Position numbers and translations under genes: made by a program. The notes below the pieces were generated by a model, which did no database searches, was not told the DNA's origin, and saw nothing but the letters and a program-made list of their open reading frames with translations. This document shows, in pieces, positions 30,348 through 41,842 of a stretch of DNA of 64,000 nucleotides. Within the stretch, counting starts at the first letter, position 1. Every line of letters begins with the position of its first letter. Origin of the DNA: Globisporangium splendens (lineage: Eukaryota > Oomycota > Peronosporomycetes > Pythiales > Pythiaceae); contig VFIW01000008.1 of assembly GCA_006386115.1 (NCBI GenBank), positions 620,001 through 684,000 on the forward strand. The letters run 5' to 3'.

Positions 30348-31761
30348 GTTCGATATTCAATACGCGCTCTGATTTCTTCGTCCGAGAGAGCCCTTCAACT
30401 CGTTGCTTTGAGAACAAATTGGTAATTTACGCTCGGTATAGTAGAACGCAGTGAGTGCTGTGTTGTATACTGGCACTCGCGTTGTTGGTTTGTTGCTCGC
30501 TCGCAGAGCTGGCACTTGTGTCGATAGTCAGCGAATCGAATAATGACTGTGGTGCATTTGCTGCTGCTTTTTTCGAGACTCGAGAAACGAAACGAGAGAA
30601 CGAAATGTATTTTGTTGCTTCGGTTTTCTTTGCAATTTGTGCCTCCCCCTTCCTGCCTGTATTTGTCATAAAAAACCTCGAGAGAAGAAATCCAGAAGTA
30701 GTGTACTGTATGTGTTCAGCAATAAAACCTTGAGCGATGCAGTGCGTAAAGCTGAGAAGAATCACTTGGTACACTGTGTGTGCGTCTCGCGCATTTCCGT
30801 TTCGTGTCTCGTAATGAAAAGAAAAGAAAATCAAGCGAAGTAATCTAAAAGAAAAATTCGCACAGCAAAATATCTTTGCAAGTTGCAGGGTTGTGCCATT
30901 CTCCTTTCCAGCCAATAAAACGCTATCAAATCAAACACACTGTGCGATTATTGGCTGTAAAGAGCGACCACGCGAAAAAAGAACCGAGAGCGACTAGGGC
31001 TTTCCACATGGCTGACGACAAAAAAAGGGAGAGAACCGTGCATTTCGATGTGGCTGTTTGAGATGAGCGGCTCTTTTCGCGAACATGCGACTGGAACGGA
31101 CCGCCAAACGAACAGCTCTTTTAATCTAATTTGTGGCTTCGTGCGAACATGCAAATGCTTCATAACGGCCATCTCGGAATATGTTCGTCTCATTTATATC
31201 AGTTGTGTGGATACGCTTGTCATGCATGTGTGCTTTGTGTGCCTGATTTTGAGGTTTGTTGAAGAACACAATGGCCACTTCAACATGTTGAGCATCTTGA
31301 CTCCCACATGTCAAGGTACCATTACCACCATACACTTCAAGAGTAAATTGCATGCGCGCAATCACTCCTGCAAAGTCTCACGTGGCATTAGTCAGGAGAA
31401 CCTGGGTTGATTGGCTGGTGGAGCTCCTCATTTCGTTTCTGAGACACATGTTGGACTTCTCTTTTTCGGTGCCTCTCTCTCTCAGTCTGTAGACGAAAAT
31501 GCGAACAGTTGCCAAAAATTGAGTCTTCGTCGCTCAAGTGGACTCATTTTACGTCTGCAAGAGGCATCTTCCCATCCCATGCTTCATGGAGTAATCAAGC
31601 TTTCATTCTCTATCACGTCGAGTAAATTCCGGTGCGTTCGCATATGGTACCACTGCAGGCACCACGACTGCACCACACAGCTGAAGAGCATAGACGAGCT
31701 GGTGGCTTTAAACCACACAAATTCGCAGCATTCCCATGAGGATGACTTGAGGTCGTCCTTT
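30348..31761. other. Gene-poor stretch, 1.4 kb
   Basis: No intact gene. It contains a perfect 10-bp inverted CCAAT pair (30909-30957) and, at 31411-31773, a possible zinc-finger relic described separately. Confidence 0.5.
30909..30957. promoter_or_regulatory. Perfect inverted CCAAT pair
   Basis: CAGCCAATAA (30909-30918) and its exact reverse complement TTATTGGCTG (30948-30957), spacer 29 bp. No start codon of a recognised gene lies next to it, so its target is unclear. Confidence 0.5.
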
Positions 31762-31773
31762 TTACTCGGCTAG
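31411..31773 (+). pseudogene. Possible FLYWCH/MULE-type zinc-finger relic
   Basis: A 120-codon open frame without an initiating ATG. It contains FRCVRIWYHCRHHDCTTQLK and, 18 residues later, HSH. The Cys-Cys-His-His spacing resembles FLYWCH or MULE-transposase N-terminal fingers. It overlaps the last codons of METTL9 on the other strand. Weak evidence; it may be chance. Confidence 0.25.
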
Positions 31774-33103
31774 CGTCACTTCTGAGTCCACTTGTAGCAC
31801 GAAAATCGCATCTGAGAGCACGTAGTACGCTTGTCGCATGTCGCCCCGGCATAAATAAGGTACGCGACTGAACTGCACGAGCTTGAAGCCTGCGGGTTGC
31901 AGCACATTCTTCAGCAGCACGTTGGCTGCGGCTTCAAACGACGCGCCTTCTTGACAGCGTCCGCCTCGCATCGGAAGTCTCTCCGTTGGAGCCACTCGCT
32001 TCGTACCGACTTCCACAAACGCCGAAAATGGAAGCACCACCGCCAGCAAGAAGAGACCCTGATCAAAATCACCTTTATCCATTAGATACCGAGAATTGTT
32101 TGGAGCGATTGACGAATTGCAAGCTTACATTCTCTGGGTGAAGCATGCTGCGAATCTGCTTTAGCATGGTCAAGGGTTTGTCGGCACGGTCTAAAACATT
32201 CATAAGGCTAACACGAACAAGTGAGCAGCATATTGTAAGGCGTACATTTCAACTGTGCAAGCAGACAATTTCTTATTACATACCTGATGACGTTGTACGG
32301 TTGGCGTCCTTGGACAAACTCATGGTCGAGATCCGCCGTCTGCACGCAATTGAAGCCGCGCGAGTTCAGGCTCTTGACCATCGGACCAGACACTTCGGTC
32401 GACGTCACTTGGTCCACAAGCGACGCAATGGATTCCGTGACGTTGCCGTCGCCCGCACCAATGTCAAGCAATGAGCCGCCAATACGCTGCTCGCGATGCA
32501 GCAAGCGCTGAATCTGCGCTCGCGAGAGCACAAACATTTGGCCGCCTAGCAAAGTTGAAACGACCATTCACGTTGGTATAATTCAGCCATTTGTGCATAT
32601 TGAGCGATAAAAAGCACGTTGTCCCCTTACGTCCAAGCATCCCGTTCACGTCTGTGAGCGAGTAAAACACTCCAAGCACAGACGACGCCATGGATTCCAA
32701 GATCCCGCCACCTGTACAGCTCTTTGCATACAACAAACAACAGTAGCACAGTCAGCCTCACAAAATCGCATCAAGAAATCCCTCACACGCAGGCAGTAGA
32801 TACATTATTACGAGCGCATTTACCTCTAAAAACGTTTGCGTCTCGTCGTCACAGTCCAATTGCACAAAGGCGCGTTGCAACGCCGGATCACTTCAAGCGG
32901 AAGAAAGCACAAACCACACAGAGCGTTTGCGTCAGTCTCACCGCTCGTAGATCAACATGTAGCGTATATATGGCGCATGCATGGACGCATAGCCGTCTAC
33001 TCAGCACGTACAGCTTGGCGACGTTCACGTCATAGTCCAGTGGCGGGAGCCCAAAGCTCGGCTGACGCGCACGCTGCGCTGCTCCGCGCACCCAGCTCTT
33101 CAT
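31762..33103 (-). CDS. METTL9: METTL9/DREV-family protein histidine methyltransferase
   Basis: In animals this enzyme makes 1-methylhistidine in HxH motifs. Six exons: 33012-33103, 32824-32890, 32631-32721, 32284-32545, 32129-32207 and 31762-32058; 295 aa; all phases agree. Landmarks: SCTGGGILESMASSV and YSLTDVNGMLGRGQMFVLSR, the SAM site LLDIGAGDGNVTE, VTSTEVSGPMV, the D-rich NVLDRADKPLTMLK and RSMLHPENGLFLLAVVLPF, and the ending VPYLCRGDMRQAYYVLSDAI. The gene is the most intron-rich in the window. Activity is inferred from the conserved family motifs. Confidence 0.93.
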
Positions 33104-33272
33104 TCTTCAGCGTCTTGATGGCAACAGAGAAATGAAAGAAATGAAGGGCTCAGTATACAAATACATGTGTTCAATCCGGATATTCTGTGTCTCATGATTT
33201 GCAACGATACGCATAGTCCGGATAAAGCGACATGAGCATCAACCCAATCAACTGCTTTATGTTAATACCTCC

Positions 33273-34751
33273 TCACAGATCAATGTCGAGCTCATTTGGA
33301 TCGGTACTTGCAGCCTCTGCGGTTTCTTCGACTTGCTCCAGCTTCTCATTATCGTCTTCGCCGTCGTCTAAGTCTATTGCGTTCGGATCGTCCACGACTA
33401 CGGCACTCACAGCATCCCCTGCACCACCACTGACGTACGGCGCCGTGACAACGTGGGGCAACTTGAGAAGCTCCAGCAGCAGATCGGTCTGCGGATTCCC
33501 ATTGAACCCTTTTCCGTCCCACGACTGCTCTTCTTCACCGAATGCTGGCGCCGTCTTGACAAAGTCGGTGGTCCACTCGCCCTCGACCTTGTTGAGACTT
33601 TTCTCCGTGACGAATTCATATAGTCGCTTTTTCACCCATGCGATATCCTGCTCTTCGATGTGCATCTCTTCTTGAGGGACGCGAGGTGCATACTTGCTCG
33701 CCGAGGCCAAATGATGCGTCGCACGAAGCACTGCGAGCCACTCCAGGTCAAACATGACCTTCAAAGGTTCTCTCACGGCCGGTTTACCGTCGGTACCTTC
33801 ACTTGGTTCTGCTTGATTCGCATCAGCAGTAGTGGTTGAGGGTCTGATGTCGAGCACTTGCAGGAACTCTCTCCGTGGAAGACACTTGTCGAGGGCAAGG
33901 AATTTTGTCATTTCTTCAACTGGCGCCGTCGGTGCGGTAGCTTCACTTGACTCACTCCCGTCTTGTTCTCCTGCTGCTGTTGCTTCCGTGGTCTCCGTCG
34001 GTGGCAACGGTGGTGCAGCCGCATGACGCACAAGCGCGGCGAACTTGACGTGAAGATGCGCCGCGAACCAATGCTGCGGCTTTAACTGAAACAACAGGAA
34101 CTCACCAGCCGGGCTTCCCAGGTTGTTTGATTGAATCTCTTGCTGGAAAAACGGTTTGCGTCGAATCAGCGCGCGTACATCGCCGTACTGTTCAATGCCG
34201 CGCGGCCAATCATGAGACAGAAACACATTCACTTTCTTCGGATCCTGCATCTGCAGATGGGATAACTGGAACACCTCCAGCTCGCGCACGTGGTAGACGC
34301 TGCGCATCGTGCTGTTATTGAGTGGCGCCTTCTCAAATCGCCCGGAAGTATAGTCCTGTTGCTTGTAGATGCCTGAGAGACCACCGATGCGCAAGCCGCC
34401 GACATTCACGACGCCCGCTGCACCCAAGTAAAAGATGTTTGGCGCCACCCAGCCGCCATAGTGCAACTCGGACAGATAGTTGGACGCTTCGTGGTTGCCG
34501 CCAATGAAGATCGTGAGTACGGGTGCGATTTTCTCGCCCTTGTAGAACTGGTGGAACGAGTGCATCTCGCGGTACTTGGGTGGACACGCGAGGTTTTCCA
34601 GGTCTCGCGAGTTGCGCATGCACTCGAAGTCACCGCAGCAGAGCAGCAGCTCGATCGGATTCGACGGATCCATCTCGTTGATGAAGTTGACGGTCGCGTA
34701 GATGTCGTCCAGCATGCCATGCGCACAGCCCACGATCGCGACGCGCACCAT
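33273..34751 (-). CDS. DBR1: RNA lariat debranching enzyme
   Basis: Single exon, 492 aa. Metallophosphoesterase that cuts the 2',5' branch of intron lariats in the nucleus so they can be degraded. Metal-site motifs appear in order: VAIVGCAHGMLDDIY, LLCCGDFECMRN, IFIGGNHEASNY, NVFLSHDWPRGIEQYGD and WFAAHLHVKFAAL. GGLRIGGLSGIYKQQDY is also typical. The C-terminal half (DBR1 C domain) includes TKFLALDKCLPRREFLQVLD. It ends acidic. Length is normal for the family. Fitting partner for a genome whose genes mostly carry short introns. Confidence 0.96.
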   Translation of the reverse strand: MVRVAIVGCAHGMLDDIYATVNFINEMDPSNPIELLLCCGDFECMRNSRDLENLACPPKYREMHSFHQFYKGEKIAPVLTIFIGGNHEASNYLSELHYGGWVAPNIFYLGAAGVVNVGGLRIGGLSGIYKQQDYTSGRFEKAPLNNSTMRSVYHVRELEVFQLSHLQMQDPKKVNVFLSHDWPRGIEQYGDVRALIRRKPFFQQEIQSNNLGSPAGEFLLFQLKPQHWFAAHLHVKFAALVRHAAAPPLPPTETTEATAAGEQDGSESSEATAPTAPVEEMTKFLALDKCLPRREFLQVLDIRPSTTTADANQAEPSEGTDGKPAVREPLKVMFDLEWLAVLRATHHLASASKYAPRVPQEEMHIEEQDIAWVKKRLYEFVTEKSLNKVEGEWTTDFVKTAPAFGEEEQSWDGKGFNGNPQTDLLLELLKLPHVVTAPYVSGGAGDAVSAVVVDDPNAIDLDDGEDDNEKLEQVEETAEAASTDPNELDIDL

Positions 34752-36149
34752 CGTGCTCGTTTCCTTCGATATCTGGTGGATAGATCGATTTGATGTCGGC
34801 GGATTAATGCCCCCTGATGGGTTACTATTTATAGCTACCTTCGAAAATGCATGGCGTTTGTGTCAGTGTTGGTTAATCACTTATAGAGGCATATAGACAT
34901 GCATCCTGACGACGAAGTCGACGCAAGCGCCATGAAGCAAAGCAGCACGCATCTCAGAAGCGCGCGAACGTCGTCGAAATAACCTCCTACACGTGTCTTT
35001 ACCGCATATTAGTGTCGAACCATGCATACAATTTGCACATTTCGTCCATCAGCAAGCCCCAAGGCTCTCGCTTCAACGCGTTTATCTGATAAACTCCACA
35101 GATCATGAGCTCTGTGACCCTGAGTTGCGCCTCTCAGGATTTCACAATGAACCCATTGCTTGCTTGACACCTGCAGTGAGAGTGTATGATGCTCGCTTGA
35201 GTGAAACTTGGGAGCCAGCGTGAAACGAACCACCAGCGTGTGGGTGGAAGGTTCCCGTGTTTTTGGTCCGACTTGAATCGGATGCAAGTGATCGACAGTT
35301 GGCTTCGAAATTGGGCACATAATTGGAGTTCGCTGCACAAACACAGAGGATACATCACACACGTACTGTAGAAACCTGGTGTGTGAGTGAATCATGGAAT
35401 CACGGTCCATGGAAACAATGCGAATGATGCGTCAAGCTATGTGCTCTGCTTTGGATCCATGCGTTGTGAGAAATGATGAATCAATTTGTCCCAGTTGAAG
35501 TTGGAGAGACAGTGAAAAGCCGTGCCGTTTCTCCTCTTCGCTACACATTTATGCGATTTTACATCCCACGACCTATTGCATGCCTTCCTGCACTAAGTAC
35601 CTTTCTAACATAGATCCAACATCTTAAACTATCAAATGCACATCTTATCTTGAATACGAATAGATTAGTCAACTATACCTGTTATACGAGGCGGTTGCAT
35701 TACTTCCATGTTCACAAAAAATTCATTCTGGTTTCGTGTCTTGTCCATGCGCAAAGAACCCGCTGTTGCCATTGGCAGAACAGCAAGCATCCGTATCGAC
35801 AGACCAACCAATCAGATCTCGATATACTTAAATGCCGCTTTAGCTATCGCCTCCTATTGGCTGGAAAGAGGTGAGGAAGAACACACGAGGGAGAGAAAGG
35901 GGTGAGCGAGTGACGTCGCCACGCGCATCATCGCGGCTGTGTTGCTTCTTCTTCTTTCTCTATTTTTTTCCACTCTTTTCGTGGCTTCTTCCTCCCTTTT
36001 CGCTCCGGTTGCCTCATTAGTGAATTTGCCGCGCGCCGCCCAAGACTCCAAGAAGAAGAAGAAGAAGCGAGCAAGAGAGTCAGAAACGACAACTGTCTGC
36101 TGTGCCGCGCCTCCCTTGACCTCAACTTCAACTAGTGCTGACGAGAACC
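34752..36149. other. Intergenic, 1.4 kb
   Basis: Only short, low-quality frames. CCAAT motifs in both directions at about 35803-35862 lie about 300 bp before the PAM2 gene and probably form its promoter. Confidence 0.5.
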
Positions 36150-36650
36150 ATGGTCCCCTCGCCATCATTTGCATCGACGCTCAATGCGAACGCGCCTGCG
36201 TTCGTGCCGTCCTGGTCCTGGTACCCGATGGACGAGTACTATGGTGATGAGAGCCCGCTTTCGCAGGAAGAGAACGGGTTTGGCGTCGCCGACTCGTTCT
36301 TTTCGGTCCAGGAGATCCCGGATGAAGAGCTGTTTGACGCCAAGTACCACCCTCTGTCCCCAGAAGAGTTGCTCGAGTTGGAACAGGTCGATGAGATTAA
36401 TGCGATGCTCGCAGACCTCGATTTGCTCGAGACCCACCAGGAATTGCACTACGAAGTCCACTCGAAGATGCGTGAGGTGCGATCGGCGTCGAATGTTGAG
36501 AAGGAGATACAGAGCTTGATGATGAAGCCGACGAGCAAGCACAACGATTTCGTCAAGTCCAACACGATGCGACTGCCGAAGATGAAAACGCACTACCACG
36601 TGAAGAAGAATGCGTTCGCCCCCATCCAACAGCCACGCTCGGTGAAATAA
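36150..36650 (+). CDS. PAM2-motif protein, predicted poly(A)-binding-protein partner
   Basis: Single exon, 166 aa, start MVPSPSFAST. Residues 9-20 (STLNANAPAFVP) match the PAM2 consensus LNxxAxxFxP exactly. PAM2 binds the MLLE domain of poly(A)-binding protein in ataxin-2, PAIP and plant ERD15/CID proteins. An aromatic acidic stretch follows (WYPMDEYYGD), then a helical Glu/Leu-rich middle (LSPEELLELEQVDEINAML). The tail is basic (MRLPKMKTHYHVKKNAF). The short size and N-terminal PAM2 recall plant ERD15. A role in mRNA translation or stability is inferred from the motif. Confidence 0.75.
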   Translation: MVPSPSFASTLNANAPAFVPSWSWYPMDEYYGDESPLSQEENGFGVADSFFSVQEIPDEELFDAKYHPLSPEELLELEQVDEINAMLADLDLLETHQELHYEVHSKMREVRSASNVEKEIQSLMMKPTSKHNDFVKSNTMRLPKMKTHYHVKKNAFAPIQQPRSVK

Positions 36651-37489
36651 GCTTGTTTGGGGCCACTCGCGTGGCCCTCAATGAGCCTTCAACTTACAAC
36701 CGATGCGACTCTATCCTGCAGAATAAAAATACAGACCACGGATACTCCATCAGAGAAAAGGGAAAGGAAACTACAATACCACAACGACCTCCAGCAAGAC
36801 CAACAACCCAAGCACACACACACACAAGAAATTTTGGAGCCACCGTCTACTGTGGCTTTTGATGTCACGTCGACGTGAAGACTTTTGAATTTTTTGAAGC
36901 GACCACCAAAAGAAGACAAAATTGAAGATTACAACTTCCAGTGCGAGGGAAGTATGGAGAGATCAACAGCAAGCCATAGTAACCGAGAAAGTTAGGAAAT
37001 TTTAAAACGACAGCAGGGCTAGAGTTAGAAAATCGATTGTAAATAAGCTGCAGAGAGAGAGAGAGAGAGAGAAAGCAAGCGATCAGAAGCACCGAGAGAG
37101 AAAATGTACCAATAAAAAAGTAATGTACGATGGAGTATTTTAAACGCACACGCAGTCTTCATTACGCTTGCAAAGTTTGCAAGAAGGGCTCATCAACATG
37201 GAGATTCGATTCATTTCCCAGTTGTCTCGCAGTTGCAGAATTGTACCACGTCGCAGACGGAGATCTCAAGAATTGGTTCTTAACCGATGCTTGGGTTTGT
37301 AACGTGTTATTTCACTATGATTGGTCAAAATTGCGCTCGGGTATCAATGGTGCTCCACCAATGCTGGAAGCGTCGCACGAGTCATAAAAAGCAAGGACGC
37401 CGAGCCGTTGAAAGGAGCAGCAGCACTGTGCGCGCGTGTATCTCTCTCTCTCTCTCTTCCAGCAGCACCACCACCAGTACATCGATAGA
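36651..37489. other. Intergenic
   Basis: 839 bp with a GA microsatellite (37052-37072), a CT run (37441-37457) and a CCAAT box (about 37319-37325) before the Pol I subunit gene. An 85-codon frame at 37130 has a true ATG but no recognisable features. Confidence 0.5.
37052..37072. repeat. (AG)n microsatellite
   Basis: About ten AG units upstream of the RPA34-like gene. Confidence 0.9.
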
Positions 37490-38332
37490 ATGGCGCCGAC
37501 GAAGCGACTGAACCTGAGCAGCAAGTCCAAGGACGACGAGTCGTCGTCTGCGTCCTCGAGCGACGAAGAGGAGCGCGTGGTCTCGGAGCAGGAAGAGCAG
37601 TCGCAGTCCGAAGACGAGTCCGATGAGTGCGTTCAATGCGCTCTATTGCGCACTGAATACGATGACAACGATTGCAGGTGCTGACGTACTGTGTGTGTGT
37701 GTGTGTGCTTTACTGTGCTTGAATTCACAACAGGGAGTTTGAGATTCCTCCAGGGTTCGAACCTGTGAAGGGAAGCGCCAGTGTGACCCGCGAGACTGTG
37801 CTCTCGGACGACAAGGAGCTCTGGTTTTTCAAGCTACCCAAGCACGTGCGTGCGCATTAGCCTGCCAACTATTCCATTTGTGTGAAGTGTGTGGAACTGA
37901 ACCTTTATGGTTTCTTTGATTTGCTTGTATACGCAGATGGATGCGTCGGCGTTGGCGAATCTGACGTTCAAAGTCGGCTCCAAAGGCGAACTCGGCGATG
38001 TGGTCGCCAAGATCACGCGCGACGACAAGAAATACCAGCTTCAGCACGAAGACGTGGTGCTCACGCACCAGCTAGTGAACGCGCTCCCGGAGACGACGGA
38101 CCGCAAGAAATTTTCGCTCGGCAAGCCGTTCTCGCGCGTGTTTTCGCTTATCGAAGACCGAAGCAGCGGTGTTGAGACAAAGTCTCACAAGTCCAGCAAG
38201 AGCAGCAAGCGAGAGGCGCCAGTAGAAGAGGAGGAGCACCACAAGAGCAGCAAGAAGAGCAAAAGCAGCAGCAAGGACGATGCGAAAGCCGCCAAGAAAG
38301 CTGCCAAGGCTGCCAAGAAAGAAAAGAACTGA
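37490..38332 (+). CDS. RNA polymerase I subunit RPA34-like (A34.5/POLR1G)
   Basis: Exons 37490-37626, 37734-37845 and 37937-38332; 214 aa. The N-terminus is basic then acidic (SSSASSSDEEERVVSEQEEQ). The core matches the A34.5 family: FEIPPGFEPVKGSAS, ELWFFKLPKHMDASALANLT, then FKVGSKG..ITRDDKKYQL. The C-terminus is a Lys/Ser-rich tail (SSKKSKSSSKDDAKAAKK). A34.5 pairs with A49 on Pol I and aids elongation. With RPA43 this is the second Pol I subunit in the window, though they lie 22 kb apart. The family assignment rests on the short core, so it is firm but not certain. Confidence 0.78.
37690..37707. repeat. (TG)n microsatellite
   Basis: TG dinucleotide run inside the first intron of the RPA34-like gene. 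Confidence 0.85.
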
Positions 38333-38634
38333 TAGATTCTACTGGCTTCTCCTTATGCGATAGACGAAGAGCTCATGTCGAAGACACGGCAAGCTCACAT
38401 TCACAACTTTGCATTCTAATTAATATTTCTGTTCCATGTCGATGTGTATGTGGTCCAATGAAAGGAAGAGAACCGAACAGAGAGAAACACACACACACAC
38501 ACACACACACATACGCATCTTTATTTCCATTTGTTGCAGCAGGTTCAGCGAGATAAACACGCACATACCCTCACAACAGTTGCTACATGCAACCTAAAAT
38601 GGCATTTCTTACGTTTCCCCTCATGTATGTACGT
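38333..38634. other. Convergent 3' region
   Basis: 302 bp between the RPA34-like gene and AP-3 delta. It contains a (CA)n run at 38487-38511 and no gene. Confidence 0.6.
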
Positions 38635-41600
38635 CTAAAAGAGCAACAGCGGCTCGTCCTGTTCTTGTTTCGTGGCGTGTTTGTCCTTGCTGCTTCGCTT
38701 TTCCTTCTTCGAGCGCGACGACGACGACGACGATTTCTCCTTCGTGTCGTGCTTCGAGGACGACGACCGCGATGACTTCTTCGAACTACCTGCTGCGTCG
38801 TCGTGGTGACGCGAGCTGCTGCTCTTCTTCTTTGTGGACGAATGGTGGCGGTCGTCGTCGGAACTCGCATTGTCGTACACGTTCTCCTTGGATTCCTTCA
38901 CGCTCTTCTTCTTCCTCTCTTTCGAGTCATCGCCGTGGTGTCTCGAGGACTTGGACGGCTTTTTCGAGGACTTGTGCTCACCCTCATCGCGAGAGCTCTT
39001 GCTCTTGCTCTTGCTCTTGCTCTTTTTCGACTTGCTGCTGCTTTTCTTGGACTTTCGGTTGTCGTCATCGACGTCCATCTTCACCTGACGGTGGTACAGG
39101 TGCTCGTCGGGGATCTTCTCGTTCTCGCCGAGCGGCACGCTCAGGTCGATCGCCGACAAATCTTCGTCGTCGTTGAACGACATTCCAGATTTCTTGTTTT
39201 TCGAACGGCGTCGATCCTCGTCGCTCGAGCGCGCGCCGTCGGGCATCAGCTCGTCTTCCAGGATGGCGCGCGACTTCTTCGACTTCTTCTCGCCCTTCTT
39301 CTTCTTTTTCTTCGTGTCGAGCGCATCCATGATGCCCGCAAAGCCCTAGAGAACGTCAAATACACATTTCACATCATAATCAGCGAAATATCAAATCGAA
39401 AAGCGTGTGGACACCGCGATTGCCACTTACACTGTGGTCCGTTGGTCCATTCCCGTGGTTCGCATTGCCTGGCAAGTAGAACGGATCCTTACGCAGCCGC
39501 TCCTTCTCCAATGCGTATTGGCGCTCGAGCTCGTCCTTGTTGTCCGCCGACTCCTCCGACTCGGACGACGAGCTGCTCTCGTATGATCCCTTGCGATGAC
39601 GCCCACCGTGTTTACGTGGCGATGAGCCGTCAAAGCCACTGTAGCTCGCGCTGTTGCCGAAACTGCTGCTGTGGTTGTTGTATCCGCTGCCGCTCTGGTG
39701 CACAAACGACACCTCCAAGTCGTCTTCATTGGCGAAACCCGACACGTCACCACCAGATTCCAGGAACGAGGCTTCGAGCGAGCTCAATGGCTCGTCCAAG
39801 TCCAAGTCCGCTGGAAGAGGCACCTTGCGCTGCGCTTTGGCACCGACAGGTGCCAGACGCTCGGTGAAGTACGAGTTCAGAATATCCAACCGCGTTGACG
39901 CATTCAGCGACGGGTTGCTGTCAAACGCGCGCGACGCACGCTCTTCGGTGCTCAAAGCGCTCAGGCCGATGCCCAGTGCCAGTAGGATCTGCTGTACCGA
40001 CACAGCGCGCTCCTGGACTTCAATATGTTCGCTCTGCACGAACGCTGGGAGACGCTCGACGATGATCTCGGCCAAGCGCTCGACGGCATCGTCGTCGGAC
40101 TTCTCGCCGACAGCCGCGACAAACTTGAGCAAAGTCTGGATGTACACGGTCTGCACGTGCGCCGGCAGCGACGTCGTCCGCGGCTGCAGCATCTCGTCCA
40201 CGAGGTCTTCAATGCGCGCGAGTTTCTCTTCTTCGCTGTCACGTTCCTCGTCTTCCTCGTCATCCTCATCCTCGTCATCGATGTCTTCCAGGTACTCCAT
40301 CACGTACTCGCCCGTGATCCACGCCGCGGCGTAATACACTTCGCTCAATGTTGAGGCACCTGGACCGCTGAGCGCGTCCTTCTCCATGAACAAGTCGATC
40401 ATGTTCTCGACCATGACGCTGCGCACGCTCTTCACGCGCACAGCGATATCTAAAAGCTGACGCGCGACCTCAATGCCGTGGGACCGCGTTCGCGTATTTT
40501 CATACGAACCGACCTTGGCACTGTTGCTGCTAGACGACGACGACAGGGAAGTCGCTTCAATGCCGGCATTCACGCTGATCCCAGGCACGCGTGCAAGTTG
40601 CACCAGCACGTGGATGTACCAGTCAAAGTCGTGGATGTTCTCGTACTTGTTGATCGAGCACACGTGCAGGATGCGCGCGATGAGTTCGTGGCGGTACGCG
40701 CCGTCGGCCGAGAGCGTCTGGCGCATGAGTTCGCGGATGATCTGCGCCGCGTTGTCTGGGTTCACCATGCCCGCGAGCAGCTCCAGCGAGCGCATGCGGA
40801 TCGTGATGTCGTCGACCGCCAGACACTCGACGATCAGTTCCTGGTGTTCCGCGATCACGTACGGATGCGATTGCATGAGGTTACTGAGCCCCACGAGCCC
40901 CAAGTAACGCAAGTTCTGGTCCGGGTCTTCAATGTATCGTCGCAAGTGGTCATTACAGAGTCGCACGATCGCAGCGACGTTGCGAGGCTGCGAGCCATCG
41001 CTCTTCTTCGTGTACAGAAGCGCTGTGGTCACCGTGCTGATGCATTCGTAGAGCAGCGACTTCGCGGGCGTGTTCTGGATGACAGTCGCCAATGGATCAA
41101 GCAATTTGCGCGCCAATCGCGGTTCCTCGGGCACGAGACTTGCCAGCAGCTTCACGACCTTGATGAGCATCCAATTGTTCGACGACGTCGTGAGCAATCG
41201 GAAAAACTGCGGCGCGAGCCCCAAGTAGTTCTTCGGCTTCTTGTTCGCGAGTTCACAAATCACGTTCACAGCACAGGACACGACCGACACGTCAGGCTCC
41301 TCCATGCGCTCCTTGAGCTTGTCGAACGTCAGGCGCAACCCCTGCGGATACCGCAAAAACATCTTGTAGAGCACGAGCGTTGATTTCTTGCGCACGTACG
41401 ACTTGGGCGAGTTCATCATGGCGACGACATCGCCGAGTAGATCGCGCGCGAGGTCCGTCGTGACGATGTTGGCGAGCACGTTGATCGCGAGCCCGATCTC
41501 GTACTCGTTGAACGAGCCAAACTCCTTCTTCAACAGGTTCGTACAGAGCAGCACGACGTCGGTCGACTGCGTGAAGCTCTGCGACGCCGCCGTGTATCCG

Positions 41601-41842
41601 ATGCGCTTGTGCGAGAACCGCTCGTAGCTCATGACTTCGACGACGTGGAACGCGGCCCAACACATGTCGTACCCGAGCATGTGCAGGTACGTGAGCTTGC
41701 GGATGGCCTGCGCCTTGACGAACTGGTCCGTGCTCTTGAGCTCGTTCTTAATCTCCTGCATGCATTGCGAGATGTACACGTTCACGTCGCCCTTGGCCGA
41801 GCGGATGCCCTTGACGAGATCCTGCAGGTTCTTCTCAAACAT
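38635..41842 (-). CDS. AP3D1: AP-3 adaptor complex delta subunit
   Basis: Large subunit of the AP-3 coat that sorts cargo from endosomes or Golgi to vacuole/lysosome-type organelles. Exons 39431-41842 and 38635-39345, joined in phase 0; 1040 aa. The start MFEKNLQDLVKGIRSAKGD is typical. An adaptin trunk of HEAT-like repeats follows (KLTYLHMLGYDMCWAAFHVVE, SPKSYVRKKSTLVLYKMFLR, NWMLIKVVKLLASLVPEEPR). The hinge is acidic (DIDDEDEDDEEDE). The C-terminal exon is a Lys/Ser-rich tail with DLSVPLGENEKIPDEHLYHR, ending PLLLF. No ear domain is obvious. Confidence 0.95.

Noticed and set aside
30455..30733. Hydrophobic 92-codon frame resembling a secreted protein
   Set aside because: Begins with GTG, not ATG, and lies in A/T-rich gene-poor DNA; looks like chance hydrophobicity.
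36135..36247. Alternative frame and upstream extension of the PAM2 gene
   Set aside because: The extension lacks an ATG and the other frame has no protein features; the PAM2 motif sits right after the chosen ATG.
37130..37387. 85-codon frame with a CxxC pair
   Set aside because: Too short, no further zinc ligands, and it sits in the promoter of the Pol I subunit gene.
37752..37764. GGTTCGAACC-like string resembling a tRNA B box
   Set aside because: It codes for PGFEPV in the RPA34-like exon; no A box or acceptor stem at the right distance.
38635..39345. Lys/Ser-rich frame considered as a separate gene
   Set aside because: An in-phase intron joins it to the AP-3 delta body, and delta subunits are known to carry such charged tails.
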